A stretch of DNA of 64,000 nucleotides from CAVQNQ01 sp963714205 (lineage in GTDB: Bacteria; Acidobacteriota; Terriglobia; Bryobacterales; Bryobacteraceae). Position numbers and translations under genes: made by a program. Shown here one piece after another: positions 53,619 through 61,646 of the stretch; positions within the stretch are counted from its first letter, which is position 1, and every line of letters starts with the position of its first letter. Under the pieces are notes generated by a model, which did not search any database, was not told where the DNA came from, and was given only the letters and a program-made list of their open reading frames with translations. The stretch lies in the NCBI GenBank assembly GCA_963714205.1, contig CAVQNQ010000002.1:1922001-1986000 (forward strand). Direction: 5' to 3'.

Positions 53619-56600
53619 TCACTGTATGGCGACCGTGGCGTCGGAGCGGGAAGATGCCCCGCCAATGGTAACCACCAGCGGGACCGCACTCCCGGTTGGT
53701 GCATTGGCCGGGATGAGCAGGTTGATTTGAACCTCCCCGGAATACACCAGGCCGTCAAAAGCCACATTCGCGACCGGAACCTGAATTCCCCCGAGAGTGA
53801 CACTTACCGGAAGCACAGGAGTTGGAAATGGCGGGCCGGTGGGTTGAGTTCCGTCCTGCAGTGTGGCGTTGACGGCGCCTTGCCCGGTTAGCCAAAACTC
53901 AATGTAGGTATTCCGGGCAGCGGGGTTCGAGCTGGAATTAAACGTCTGATCCTGGTTGACGATCCATGCCTGCCCCGGACCATAATTCTCGGTGAAGATT
54001 CCCGGTGAGGAGCCAACCACAGGGAGGCTTACGCTGTTGCCCTTCACGCCGTTGAATCCGACCTGAATCGTGGCGCCCTGACTCCCAAACACGCCAAAGG
54101 GCACCAGCGCGTTTACCTGCCCGTCCTGAGCATAGGTCAGAAATGCCTCCGTCCCACTGATGTAGACGCTGGTTCCCGCCAGCAGCGTTGTCATGGAGGA
54201 AGCAACCCCGGTGGCCGGACCCAGGCCACTCCCTTTTATGGCAATGAACTCGTTGGGGGCTATTCCTCCGGTCTGGAACGTTGCGGCGTTGATCACGTTG
54301 CCGACCGAGATTTGCGGGCCCGCGGAGACCGGCGAGATCTTGGCGACAAAACCGTGGTAGCAGCACGCCAGGCTGTCGTTGGAGGTGGTCTGGAAGGCGC
54401 CGGAAGTTGTGATCAGGCCCGCGCCGATGGTATTGCCGGCAAGATAGATGTCGCCGATGGAGTCGACTGCTAACCCGGCGGGTCCCGCAGTGTGGAGCCC
54501 GTTGGATCCGATGCTTGTTGAAAACAGCAACTTCGCGCCTGTGGGGTCAAGGTCGGCGACGACCACCTGCAGGGACCCGCCGTCTGGGGTCGGCTCAACG
54601 GGATCGACCAATTGGAAACCCGCTCCGGCTTGCCCCATGATATAGACGTTCCCGTTTCCATCTAACTGGATGGGTCCCGTAAAGTAGAGCGTGTCGCTTC
54701 CATCTGGCTTGGCGCCTCCCACGAAAGTGGACCAGAGGATGGATGTGCCGGTAGGATTCAGCTTGGTGACGTGGGCTGCCGCGCAGGTCTGCCCATTCGG
54801 CCCGCAGACGGGGCCATAAACATTGCTCGTCACGGGAAAATCCTTAGAATTGGTATATCCGACGATATAGGCGTTGCTCGCGCTATCGGTGGTGATGCCG
54901 CTGATGTAGTCGCCGCCTCCTGAAGCTTGTCCGCCCAGGTAGGTGGCATAGGCCAAGGATGCCCCACCGGGGGAAGTGACCGGATTGAACTTCGCGACGA
55001 AGCCACGCCAATCCTGCACATAGACTCCGTACAGGGGGTCCAGAGGCGCACCGTTGGGCTGAACAACGCCCGCGGTGGTCGGCAGCTTGCCGGCCGTGGT
55101 CTCGCCGACCAGATAGAAGTAGCCGTTTCGATCCACCGCGACTCCCGTCCCCCAGGTAGCGCCGCAACCGTTCAGGCAGCTAAACCCGTTCAAGTCGCCG
55201 AAGATAGTGGAATACAGCAGCTGGGCGCCGGTGGGATCGAACGCCGCGACGAAGGCGTATTGGGGCGAGCGTCCGCCGGTCGCGTTTCCCGCGATTACCG
55301 CGCCGCTGGTGGTGGGAAAGCAGCCCTGGTAGGTGAAGCTTGTGCTGCAATACTCATCCTCGTTGCCGGCGATGTAGGCGCGGCCGACGCTATCCACGGC
55401 AATGGCAGTTGCGTATGCGTATGCGTAGCCGCCCAGAAATGTGGAGTAGACAATGCCCGTTCCGGCGGGATTCAGCTTGGTCACAAATGCGGAAACGTTA
55501 GAGCTGTAGCAGGTTGGTGTAACGGGCCCTTGATTGCTAGGATCTGGGTCGCAGACTGTCTGGTACGCTCCGGTGGTTACCGGGAAATTGGCCGAGTCTG
55601 TCTCACCGGTTACGTAGGCATTTCCACTCGAGTCCACCGCTATGGCGTAAGCATAGTCGGAGCCGTTGCCGCCCAAATAGGTGGAATAAACCAGCGAACT
55701 GCCATCCGGACTGAATTTGGTCACAAAGGCTGAAGGCCATATACCGGGGCTGACGGGGCTGCCTGCCGGCCCCTTTGCCGGAGGGGCGCTTTGATAAGGA
55801 TTCTTGGTTGGGAAGTCGATCGATTTGGTGTAGCCCGTCACATAAACACTGCCAGCGCTGTCCACTGCGAGGCCCTGCGACGTGCCCACCAAGAGGTTGC
55901 CGGGGCCGGTCGAATTCCCGATGTTATCGGTGCTGGTCCCGCTGGCTCCTTCAAGATAGGTGGCATAACTGAGCACGGGATCGATAATCAGCGCCCGGGA
56001 ATGGTCGTATCTGCCGACCCGGAAGCGTATCCGGTTACCGGCCACGACGAACGCCCCTTCGATGGGGGTCTTCCTGCTCCTATCCATCTGGTACAGCACC
56101 GGCTTCTTGAAGCTGGCCGGGCCGTCAGGCGCACTCAGAGCTAAATTGCCCTGCGCATCGACGCTGGCGCGAGCGCCGTCGATCCGCCACGCGATCCGGC
56201 TGGGGCTGGCGCCGGGGGCAATGACGAAGTCGTACTCCAACTGGCGCTGATTGCCGTAAAAGACCAAATCCACGCCGGGGTAGATTTGGGGATACTCGAC
56301 TTTGCCATAGGTCGGGATGCCAGAGCGCCACTTCTTCGGGTCGTTGCCGATGAAGTAGCTCACCACGCCGGGCTGCCGGGCTAGTCCTACGGCGTTGGGC
56401 GTGGCACTTGCCCCGATCAGGCTCATGCGCAGGGTGTCGGCGGACGCGGTTTCGGGTGTTTGACGCTCTAAACTCAAGACGACCTCGCCCGGAGCAAGGA
56501 AAACCGCATAGCCCGTACCGCGCGAGAGAAACTGAACCGTCGAATCCGCCTGCCCCTGGTTCGGCTCGAAACTCAATGGCACGCTCGCGAGCTCTGCTGT

Positions 56601-56732
56601 GGGACGGGTCTCTCGCGCGGCCGCGGAGGCGCGCGGCCATCCAAGAGCAAAGGAGATCGAAATTATCGTAAGCGCCGTCACTAGCCGCGGCGCACGCGCC
56701 CGGGGCGTCACCGAAGACCGTTCGCTTGTCAT
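53619..56732 (-). CDS. large secreted SBBP beta-propeller protein with TIGR03437 domain
   Basis: The 1037-residue product starts at the ATG at 56732, with GGGAGGT about ten bases upstream, and has a signal peptide (ALTIISISFALGWPRASAAA). Residues about 35-260 form the DUF7948-like domain (LSFEPNQGQADSTVQFLSRG). Next are about seven SBBP repeats of the type VDSSGNAYVTGETDSANFPV and YSTYLGGNGSDYAYAIAVD. The C-terminal 230 residues are a TIGR03437 domain (NVINAATFQTGGIAPNEFIA, IKGSGLGPA). It should fold as a surface beta-propeller; the partner is unknown. Confidence 0.88.
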   Translation of the reverse strand: MTSERSSVTPRARAPRLVTALTIISISFALGWPRASAAARETRPTAELASVPLSFEPNQGQADSTVQFLSRGTGYAVFLAPGEVVLSLERQTPETASADTLRMSLIGASATPNAVGLARQPGVVSYFIGNDPKKWRSGIPTYGKVEYPQIYPGVDLVFYGNQRQLEYDFVIAPGASPSRIAWRIDGARASVDAQGNLALSAPDGPASFKKPVLYQMDRSRKTPIEGAFVVAGNRIRFRVGRYDHSRALIIDPVLSYATYLEGASGTSTDNIGNSTGPGNLLVGTSQGLAVDSAGSVYVTGYTKSIDFPTKNPYQSAPPAKGPAGSPVSPGIWPSAFVTKFSPDGSSLVYSTYLGGNGSDYAYAIAVDSSGNAYVTGETDSANFPVTTGAYQTVCDPDPSNQGPVTPTCYSSNVSAFVTKLNPAGTGIVYSTFLGGYAYAYATAIAVDSVGRAYIAGNEDEYCSTSFTYQGCFPTTSGAVIAGNATGGRSPQYAFVAAFDPTGAQLLYSTIFGDLNGFSCLNGCGATWGTGVAVDRNGYFYLVGETTAGKLPTTAGVVQPNGAPLDPLYGVYVQDWRGFVAKFNPVTSPGGASLAYATYLGGQASGGGDYISGITTDSASNAYIVGYTNSKDFPVTSNVYGPVCGPNGQTCAAAHVTKLNPTGTSILWSTFVGGAKPDGSDTLYFTGPIQLDGNGNVYIMGQAGAGFQLVDPVEPTPDGGSLQVVVADLDPTGAKLLFSTSIGSNGLHTAGPAGLAVDSIGDIYLAGNTIGAGLITTSGAFQTTSNDSLACCYHGFVAKISPVSAGPQISVGNVINAATFQTGGIAPNEFIAIKGSGLGPATGVASSMTTLLAGTSVYISGTEAFLTYAQDGQVNALVPFGVFGSQGATIQVGFNGVKGNSVSLPVVGSSPGIFTENYGPGQAWIVNQDQTFNSSSNPAARNTYIEFWLTGQGAVNATLQDGTQPTGPPFPTPVLPVSVTLGGIQVPVANVAFDGLVYSGEVQINLLIPANAPTGSAVPLVVTIGGASSRSDATVAIQ

Positions 56733-56970
56733 GGTCGTTGTACCTCCCTGGGCTCCCGGAGTGTCGCGGATGTTCAGTAGCGAGGGTTCCCGTTGGCTTC
56801 CGGCCAACCATCAAGGATAACCCGATCGGAGCCGCTTTTCTCTTCCTCTCCGTGGCCGGGCGACCAGCAGAAAAGGGGCCGTAGGATAAGATCCCCGCCA
56901 AGCCTTTCAGCGTCGCTAAAGTCGTCTCAAAACTGCCGGCAAAAACGGCGCTTCGGGAAAGGTAACCCGA

Positions 56971-57318
56971 TCAGGCTGCTGTCTTGTCATGGAGGGCTGC
57001 GCGGACGGCATTGGGATTCCGATCGATCACCGTGAGGTATGCGCGCACGGCGCTTGGGGGCTTGGCCCCCCCTGCCTCCCATTCCTGTAATGTTCGGACG
57101 CTGAAGCCGTATTCTCGCGCGAACTCGGATTGCGATAGGCCGGAACGGGCGCGGATGGCGCGTACATCCACTGGCCCGGGGACTTCGTATTCGCGCACAG
57201 GAAGATCGAGTTCGCCCCGCGCGTGAGCGATGGCCTCTTTCAGTCCGGCTACCACGTCCTTGCCCACCCGCGAGAGTCTCTCTCTCTTTGGGGCAACCTT
57301 AGTCTTTGCCCTTGGCAT
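56971..57318 (-). CDS. XRE-family antitoxin of a RelE/HigB-like pair
   Basis: The 115-residue protein has a lysine-rich head and a helix-turn-helix domain in residues 53-80 (ARSGLSQSEFAREYGFSVRT then LQEWEAG), as in HigA/NadS-type antitoxins that bind the toxin and repress the operon. It is the second gene of the pair; its start overlaps the toxin end by 20 bases, so translation is coupled. The palindrome at 57647-57665 is the likely binding site. Confidence 0.88.
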   Translation of the reverse strand: MPRAKTKVAPKRERLSRVGKDVVAGLKEAIAHARGELDLPVREYEVPGPVDVRAIRARSGLSQSEFAREYGFSVRTLQEWEAGGAKPPSAVRAYLTVIDRNPNAVRAALHDKTAA

Positions 57319-57646
57319 TTTTCAGCGCCTCCACGAACTTCCTGGCGGCTTTCTTATCGGCCGCATCCATATCCGCTCGTTCGTTCTTGGTGTAGATCGA
57401 CAGCATATAGACCTCGCCGTCGCGAATCCAGTAGTAGTAAATGATCCGTACACCCCCGCTCTTGCCCTTGCCTTCGCGTCCCCAGCGCGCCTTTCGAACG
57501 CCGCTGGTGCCTGGAATAACAGGATGAGACTCGGGGTCGGCCGCAATCGCGCTTTCCATGGCGACTATCTCCGCTTCCGCCAGCAGCCGCTTCGCCTCCC
57601 GCTCGTACCGGCTGGTGGCGAATACTCTTGCCCGCACTGTCTGCAC
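57299..57646 (-). CDS. RelE/ParE-superfamily toxin
   Basis: The 115-residue product has the RelE/HigB fold order: helices from ATSRYEREAKRLLAEAEIVA, then beta strands VRIIYYYWIRDGEVYMLSIY and the C-terminal basic helix (NERADMDAADKKAARKFVEA). Such toxins cut mRNA on the ribosome or poison gyrase. Gene order is toxin first, as in higBA. The GTG at 57646 directly abuts the operator palindrome; GGAAG nine bases upstream could act as ribosome site, or the transcript could be nearly leaderless. GTG at codon 4 is an alternative. Confidence 0.88.
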   Translation of the reverse strand: MQTVRARVFATSRYEREAKRLLAEAEIVAMESAIAADPESHPVIPGTSGVRKARWGREGKGKSGGVRIIYYYWIRDGEVYMLSIYTKNERADMDAADKKAARKFVEALKNAKGKD

Positions 57647-57665
57647 TATACGGAACTTCCGTATA
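57647..57665. promoter_or_regulatory. perfect palindromic operator of the toxin-antitoxin operon
   Basis: TATACGGAACTTCCGTATA is a perfect 9-bp inverted repeat around a central C, ending one base before the toxin start codon. The half site TACGGAACT recurs at 57683-57691, 34 bp upstream. TATAC may double as the -10 region, so bound antitoxin would block polymerase. Autorepression is inferred from the family. Confidence 0.7.
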
Positions 57666-57754
57666 GCAAGTCAAGCGGACCCTACGGAACTCCGCGTATT
57701 AGATTAGAGCCGTTGCACGAAAACCGGCCTCTATAGGCGTGCAATTCCGGCGCT

Positions 57755-58903
57755 TCAGCCCTCGATCTGCAGTTCCACCCACCCCGGCAGCGCCGCCGGA
57801 CGGTTGTTGAGGAACACGATCTTGCGGGTTTTGGGGAACGGCAGGTTGGAAGCCAGAGCGCGGTTGTAGATGGCGAACTGTTCCAGGATCTTGCGGTAGT
57901 CCGAATTGGTGGTGTCGAGCCACGCGGCTTTGGACGTGAGGCCGCCGCCCCAGCCCATGGAAAACAGGCACGATCCCTTCTCGCGAGCCGCCTCCAGACG
58001 GCGCTCCAGTTCCTCCAGGTTCTTATCGAGCAGCACCAGGCCGGCCGACGCGGCGTACTGGCGCTGCAAGGTGAGCAGCCCGGAGGCGTAGACGTTGACG
58101 GCGTCGAAGATCCTGGCGCGGTTGAAGGATTCGGGCCAGCGCAGCGCGCGACGGATCTCGGGCTGAAGGAAGAACGCCTTCTCGTCCCAATCGCCCTCGA
58201 AAACCGAGCCTGGAAGGGCCATTTCGGCGAACAGCGGAGTGCTCTCCTCGGGGCGCGCGCCATCCACGGTGCCGCGCGGGCTCTGTTTCCAACCGAGTTG
58301 GAAACCGGCTCCACGGGGCACCAGGGTGGAGGTGCGCAACAGGTAGACGTTGAAGCGCGAGTGGGGCACCGTGGCGGAATCGCCCGCGCTCACAAAGCGC
58401 ATACGGTTCACGCCGGCCGGGCCGAGCGCCTGTTCCTCGATGGCCTCCGCAGGACGCCGCGGAACCCGCTCGCCCTGGACACGCGCCAGGCAATCCTGGA
58501 GCATACCGTCCCGCCAATGGGCGAAGACCATGCCGGTGCGCAGGGCGCCCTTGATGGCCGCGCCGGGCAGATACGGACCCGAGGCTCCCGAGGCGAAGGT
58601 GGGGATGTGCAGGCTCTCTCCGGCCGCGCGGTTCCAGTAGGCCGAATAGGCTGCGTTTTCGAATGGAATGCGCCGCCCGGCGAAATTTTGGGCGAAGCCG
58701 CCCCAGGAGGCGAAATCCAGCTTGTCGGCGGTCTTGAGCTGCGAAAGATAGCCTTCCAGGCGCGGCCCTTTGGCGAGCAGCCGGAAGATGCGCCACTGAT
58801 CGAGCACGTTGACATGGTCTTTCCAAACCATGTAGTCGATGGGGCTCAGCTTGCGGCCGTCGCCCACCAGCAGAGGCGTCAGGCATGTGAGGCGGTAGCG
58901 CAT
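57755..58903 (-). CDS. csm5: CRISPR type III-A effector subunit Csm5
   Basis: Csm5 is the RAMP protein at the 3' end of the crRNA in the Csm complex. The 382-residue product has LTCLTPLLVGDGRKLSPIDY at the N-terminus, the RAMP glycine-rich motif PYLPGAAIKGALRTGMVF, and a C-terminal G-rich loop FSMGWGGGLTSKAAW with its KTRKIVFLNN strand. The ATG at 58903 overlaps the csm4 stop by one base (TGATG). It is the last gene of the operon; no csm6 or cas6 follows. Confidence 0.93.
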   Translation of the reverse strand: MRYRLTCLTPLLVGDGRKLSPIDYMVWKDHVNVLDQWRIFRLLAKGPRLEGYLSQLKTADKLDFASWGGFAQNFAGRRIPFENAAYSAYWNRAAGESLHIPTFASGASGPYLPGAAIKGALRTGMVFAHWRDGMLQDCLARVQGERVPRRPAEAIEEQALGPAGVNRMRFVSAGDSATVPHSRFNVYLLRTSTLVPRGAGFQLGWKQSPRGTVDGARPEESTPLFAEMALPGSVFEGDWDEKAFFLQPEIRRALRWPESFNRARIFDAVNVYASGLLTLQRQYAASAGLVLLDKNLEELERRLEAAREKGSCLFSMGWGGGLTSKAAWLDTTNSDYRKILEQFAIYNRALASNLPFPKTRKIVFLNNRPAALPGWVELQIEG

Positions 58904-60276
58904 CAGCCCACCTCCGGGAGGGGGATCGAGACCGCGAACCCGGCCCGAAACACGGGATGCGCGAAGCCCTCGGGCGCCACGTCGGTGGCGGCCCCGTGGA
59001 GCGCCGCGGCGGCGTGCACCACCGACCCCTCCGCTACCATCTGCAACTGCTTCTTCAACTCGCCGGAAGCGGCGGGACTCTCGATGCGCCCGCCACGGGC
59101 CAGCACGGTGTAATCGCCCTTGGTCCAATCCACGGAATCGGCGGGAGATGGCGTGAAAAGCGAGAGCAGCCAATGGGCCCGGTGGGGGGCTCCGGGCGAA
59201 GCTGATGGCGCGGGCTCCGCAGCCGGAGATTCGACGACTGGCGCTGACGCGAATTCCTCGGCCGGCGGCGCCAGGAGCGCCACAATGACCGGCGTCTCGA
59301 CCGATGCCTCCAGCGGCGGCGCCTCAACAGACGCTTCGGGGGCGGGAACTTCGGCGCCCGGTACTTCGGCGGCCGCCGGCTCAACGGCCGCCATGTCGGC
59401 GGGCGCCTCCTGGAGCGGCTCCGCGGGCGGTTCTTCGGCCAGGGGCTGCTCAACGGGCGGCTCTTCCACGGGCGGCGGCGCCGGAGCGGGTTCTTCGAGG
59501 GGAGGAGGAGGTTCGGGCGTCTTCACAGCCACTTCCGGCGCGGCCTTGGGCGGCAGGATCATATCCGGCAACATGCCTTCGAGGAACTCAGGGGTCTCAG
59601 AGCGGCCCCAGCCGCGCGAGCGTTCCCCGCCCAGGCCGGTATCGGCCAGCCAGCGGAAGGCCGCTTTCACGGCTTCCATCCAGCGCTGGCGAGCCGCCTC
59701 GTCCCGAAAACTGGCCACTGTCCACAGGCCCGCTCCCGGGTGGAATTCGAGGCAGGCGGTCGAGTGGCGCTCGGAAGCGCCCGTGAAGCGATCGATGGCG
59801 GCGTTCCAACGCACGCTGCTGCGGAACGGGCCGGGGCGCCCGGCGGGCACCAGGCACTGGCTGCCGCCATCCACGCTCCAGTGAACCTCTTTCAGGGTCT
59901 GGCCGGCCAGGATCGCCTGCACCAGCCCCAGCGGGATGAAGCGCGCGCTCTTCCATCGCACGTGCGCGGACATCAAGGCCGGAGAGGTGGGCGGCCAGAG
60001 CGTGCGCGGCGGAATCACGAAGCCGATTTCGTCCAGGAACGGGAAGCACGAACTGAAGCAGACGTCCGGCGCGGCTCCGTTGGAGCCATTCCGGGCCCGG
60101 CGCGCGGTGGCATCCAGCCATTCCTCGAGGCGGCCCAGACGGGCCATCGCAGAGGTGACCGCCGAGTAGAGCGAGTCGCTGTGATAGATCGCGTCCACGC
60201 GGTTGCGCGCGCCCGAATCGGGTCCAATCCGCCAGGGCCCGGACGGCCGCAGTTTCACCACCAGTCCCGGATTCAT
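58903..60276 (-). CDS. csm4: Csm4 with a ~125-residue Pro/Glu/Ala-rich linker
   Basis: Csm4 caps the 5' tag end of crRNA and holds Cas10. The N-terminal RAMP domain (residues 1-235) shows IYHSDSLYSAVTSAMARLGR and the G-rich loop GLGGERSRGWGRSETPEF. Residues 241-365 are a low-complexity linker of Pro, Glu, Ala and Val. The C-terminal part (DWTKGDYTVLARGGRIESPA, HPVFRAGFAVSIPL) completes the usual Csm4 fold. The linker makes it 457 residues against about 300 normally. ATG at 60276 overlaps the csm3 stop (TGATG). Confidence 0.92.
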   Translation of the reverse strand: MNPGLVVKLRPSGPWRIGPDSGARNRVDAIYHSDSLYSAVTSAMARLGRLEEWLDATARRARNGSNGAAPDVCFSSCFPFLDEIGFVIPPRTLWPPTSPALMSAHVRWKSARFIPLGLVQAILAGQTLKEVHWSVDGGSQCLVPAGRPGPFRSSVRWNAAIDRFTGASERHSTACLEFHPGAGLWTVASFRDEAARQRWMEAVKAAFRWLADTGLGGERSRGWGRSETPEFLEGMLPDMILPPKAAPEVAVKTPEPPPPLEEPAPAPPPVEEPPVEQPLAEEPPAEPLQEAPADMAAVEPAAAEVPGAEVPAPEASVEAPPLEASVETPVIVALLAPPAEEFASAPVVESPAAEPAPSASPGAPHRAHWLLSLFTPSPADSVDWTKGDYTVLARGGRIESPAASGELKKQLQMVAEGSVVHAAAALHGAATDVAPEGFAHPVFRAGFAVSIPLPEVG

Positions 60277-61112
60277 CACTCCTCGCGCAGGAACGCGAAC
60301 GCGGCTTCCGTGACGGCGGTCTGCACGGCCGCCAGAGTGGCGCCGGAGCCGATCTCTTTTTCCGGTGCGCCGGAAGCGTAGTAGTTCCGGCCGCGCCACA
60401 CCAGCTTCAGATTGGAGAAGCGCACACGCCCGCTGCCGCGCGAGCCGCCGCCGCCGAGGGCATCGTCTTCGAGCAGACGCAGGCCTTCGAGCACGCGCAG
60501 GAACAGAGGACCATCCTCCTCGCACAGCACGTCCATGACGAAACGCGTATGGAAGCGGGCTCCGGCCGGCACGCGTTCGAGGGTGCGCGGATTGGCCTGC
60601 GAGGTGATGCGGTCGATGGCGTTTTCGCTCTTGACCTCAGTCAGCTCGTCATCCAAGTTCTCGCGCATCTGCACGGTGATGCTCTCGAGATCGAGGGGCG
60701 CGTCGAAGACGGCGAGGCGGGCCGGAGTGGCCTGGGTAGTCTCGAGGGTTTCGCCCTGCACGCGCTCCATGCGTCCGGGATTACGGCCGAACAGCAGGCA
60801 GATGTCGTCGTCGGGGCGGTCGCTCTGGTGAATGCGCACTTCCTGCCCCTTGCGCCGCGAAAGGAAGACCAACTCGCCGGGCACCGCCAGCCCGGAGGAC
60901 TGCTCCAGCAGGGACCGGACCTTGCCGCGCAGGGAGCTGCCCGGCACGTAGGGGCGGCCAAACGCGTCCTTCACCACGGGGTTATCGGAACCGCCGATTT
61001 CCAGCGAACCCTTGCCCGCACCGACGTGCAGGCCGGTCTCGCAGGTCAGGTCGGCTTCCAGAATCAGCTTTCCGATCAGTTTCAACTCGGTTTGGGAGGT
61101 GTGTGCGCTCAT
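60276..61112 (-). CDS. csm3: CRISPR type III-A RNase subunit Csm3
   Basis: Csm3 forms the helical backbone and cuts target RNA every six bases. The catalytic Asp is present as Asp43 in EIGGSDNPVVKDAFG, followed by PYVPGSSLRGKVRSLLEQSS. The C-terminal G-rich loop DDALGGGGSRGSGRVRFSNL is intact. 278 residues, slightly above average because of a C-terminal helix (ATLAAVQTAVTEAAF). It sits three bases after csm2. Confidence 0.96.
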   Translation of the reverse strand: MSAHTSQTELKLIGKLILEADLTCETGLHVGAGKGSLEIGGSDNPVVKDAFGRPYVPGSSLRGKVRSLLEQSSGLAVPGELVFLSRRKGQEVRIHQSDRPDDDICLLFGRNPGRMERVQGETLETTQATPARLAVFDAPLDLESITVQMRENLDDELTEVKSENAIDRITSQANPRTLERVPAGARFHTRFVMDVLCEEDGPLFLRVLEGLRLLEDDALGGGGSRGSGRVRFSNLKLVWRGRNYYASGAPEKEIGSGATLAAVQTAVTEAAFAFLREE

Positions 61113-61115
61113 GCT

Positions 61116-61643
61116 TTACTCGTTGTAGGCCACGATGGCCTCGAAGAGGTCCTTGAAACGTTCGTATCCGCGGATGTCGTTCTTGCGCGTGACCTGGAGC
61201 AGCAGTTTTTCGAGCTGATCGAGGCTGCGCAGCCCGTGGCGGGCGATGGTATAGGCGAGGCGGGCGCGCAGCATGACGAACTCGTGCTGACGCTCGTTTT
61301 CGGGCGCGCGGACGGCGCGCCGGACGGCGCTGTAGAGACGCCGCAACTGGCTCTTGGTGCCGGAATCCATGTCGCGCATGCGACTGACGATGGAATGCGC
61401 CTGGTTATCCAGGTAGAGGCTGTCGCCCATGAGCTTATCGAGCTCGATTTCGGGCGGCCCCTCGAGACGGCGGTCGCCGCCGCGGGATCCGTAAGGGCCA
61501 CCGCGGTCGCCGCGCTCGCCCCGATCGCCGGGACCGTGCGGCCCGCCCCGGTCGGGGCGGTCGCCAGGCGCGTGCGGCCCCGCGGCGCGGCCTTCGCGCG
61601 GCGGACGGCTTTCCCTGTTCTTTTGCTCCTGCTCTTGTGGCAT
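61116..61643 (-). CDS. csm2: CRISPR small subunit Csm2 with Arg/Gly-rich N-terminal tail
   Basis: Csm2 stacks along the target RNA. The C-terminal 110 residues are the expected helical bundle (FVMLRARLAYTIARHGLRSL and the following VTRKNDIRGYERFKDLFEAI are the conserved blocks). The first ~64 residues are a disordered tail rich in Gly, Arg, Pro and Asp with RGG-like repeats (DRGERGDRGGPYGSRGGDRR), which is not part of normal Csm2. It probably adds RNA contact; that is inference. 175 residues. Confidence 0.92.
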   Translation of the reverse strand: MPQEQEQKNRESRPPREGRAAGPHAPGDRPDRGGPHGPGDRGERGDRGGPYGSRGGDRRLEGPPEIELDKLMGDSLYLDNQAHSIVSRMRDMDSGTKSQLRRLYSAVRRAVRAPENERQHEFVMLRARLAYTIARHGLRSLDQLEKLLLQVTRKNDIRGYERFKDLFEAIVAYNE

Positions 61644-61646
61644 GTG

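Noticed and set aside
57647..57754. Possible CRISPR array near csm5
   Set aside because: Only the TA operator and a half site are present; there are no regularly spaced direct repeats here or in 63105-63185.
60276..60525. Longer N-terminus for Csm4
   Set aside because: The extra residues are Arg-rich shadow sequence of csm3; the ATG at 60276 gives the TGATG overlap seen throughout the operon.
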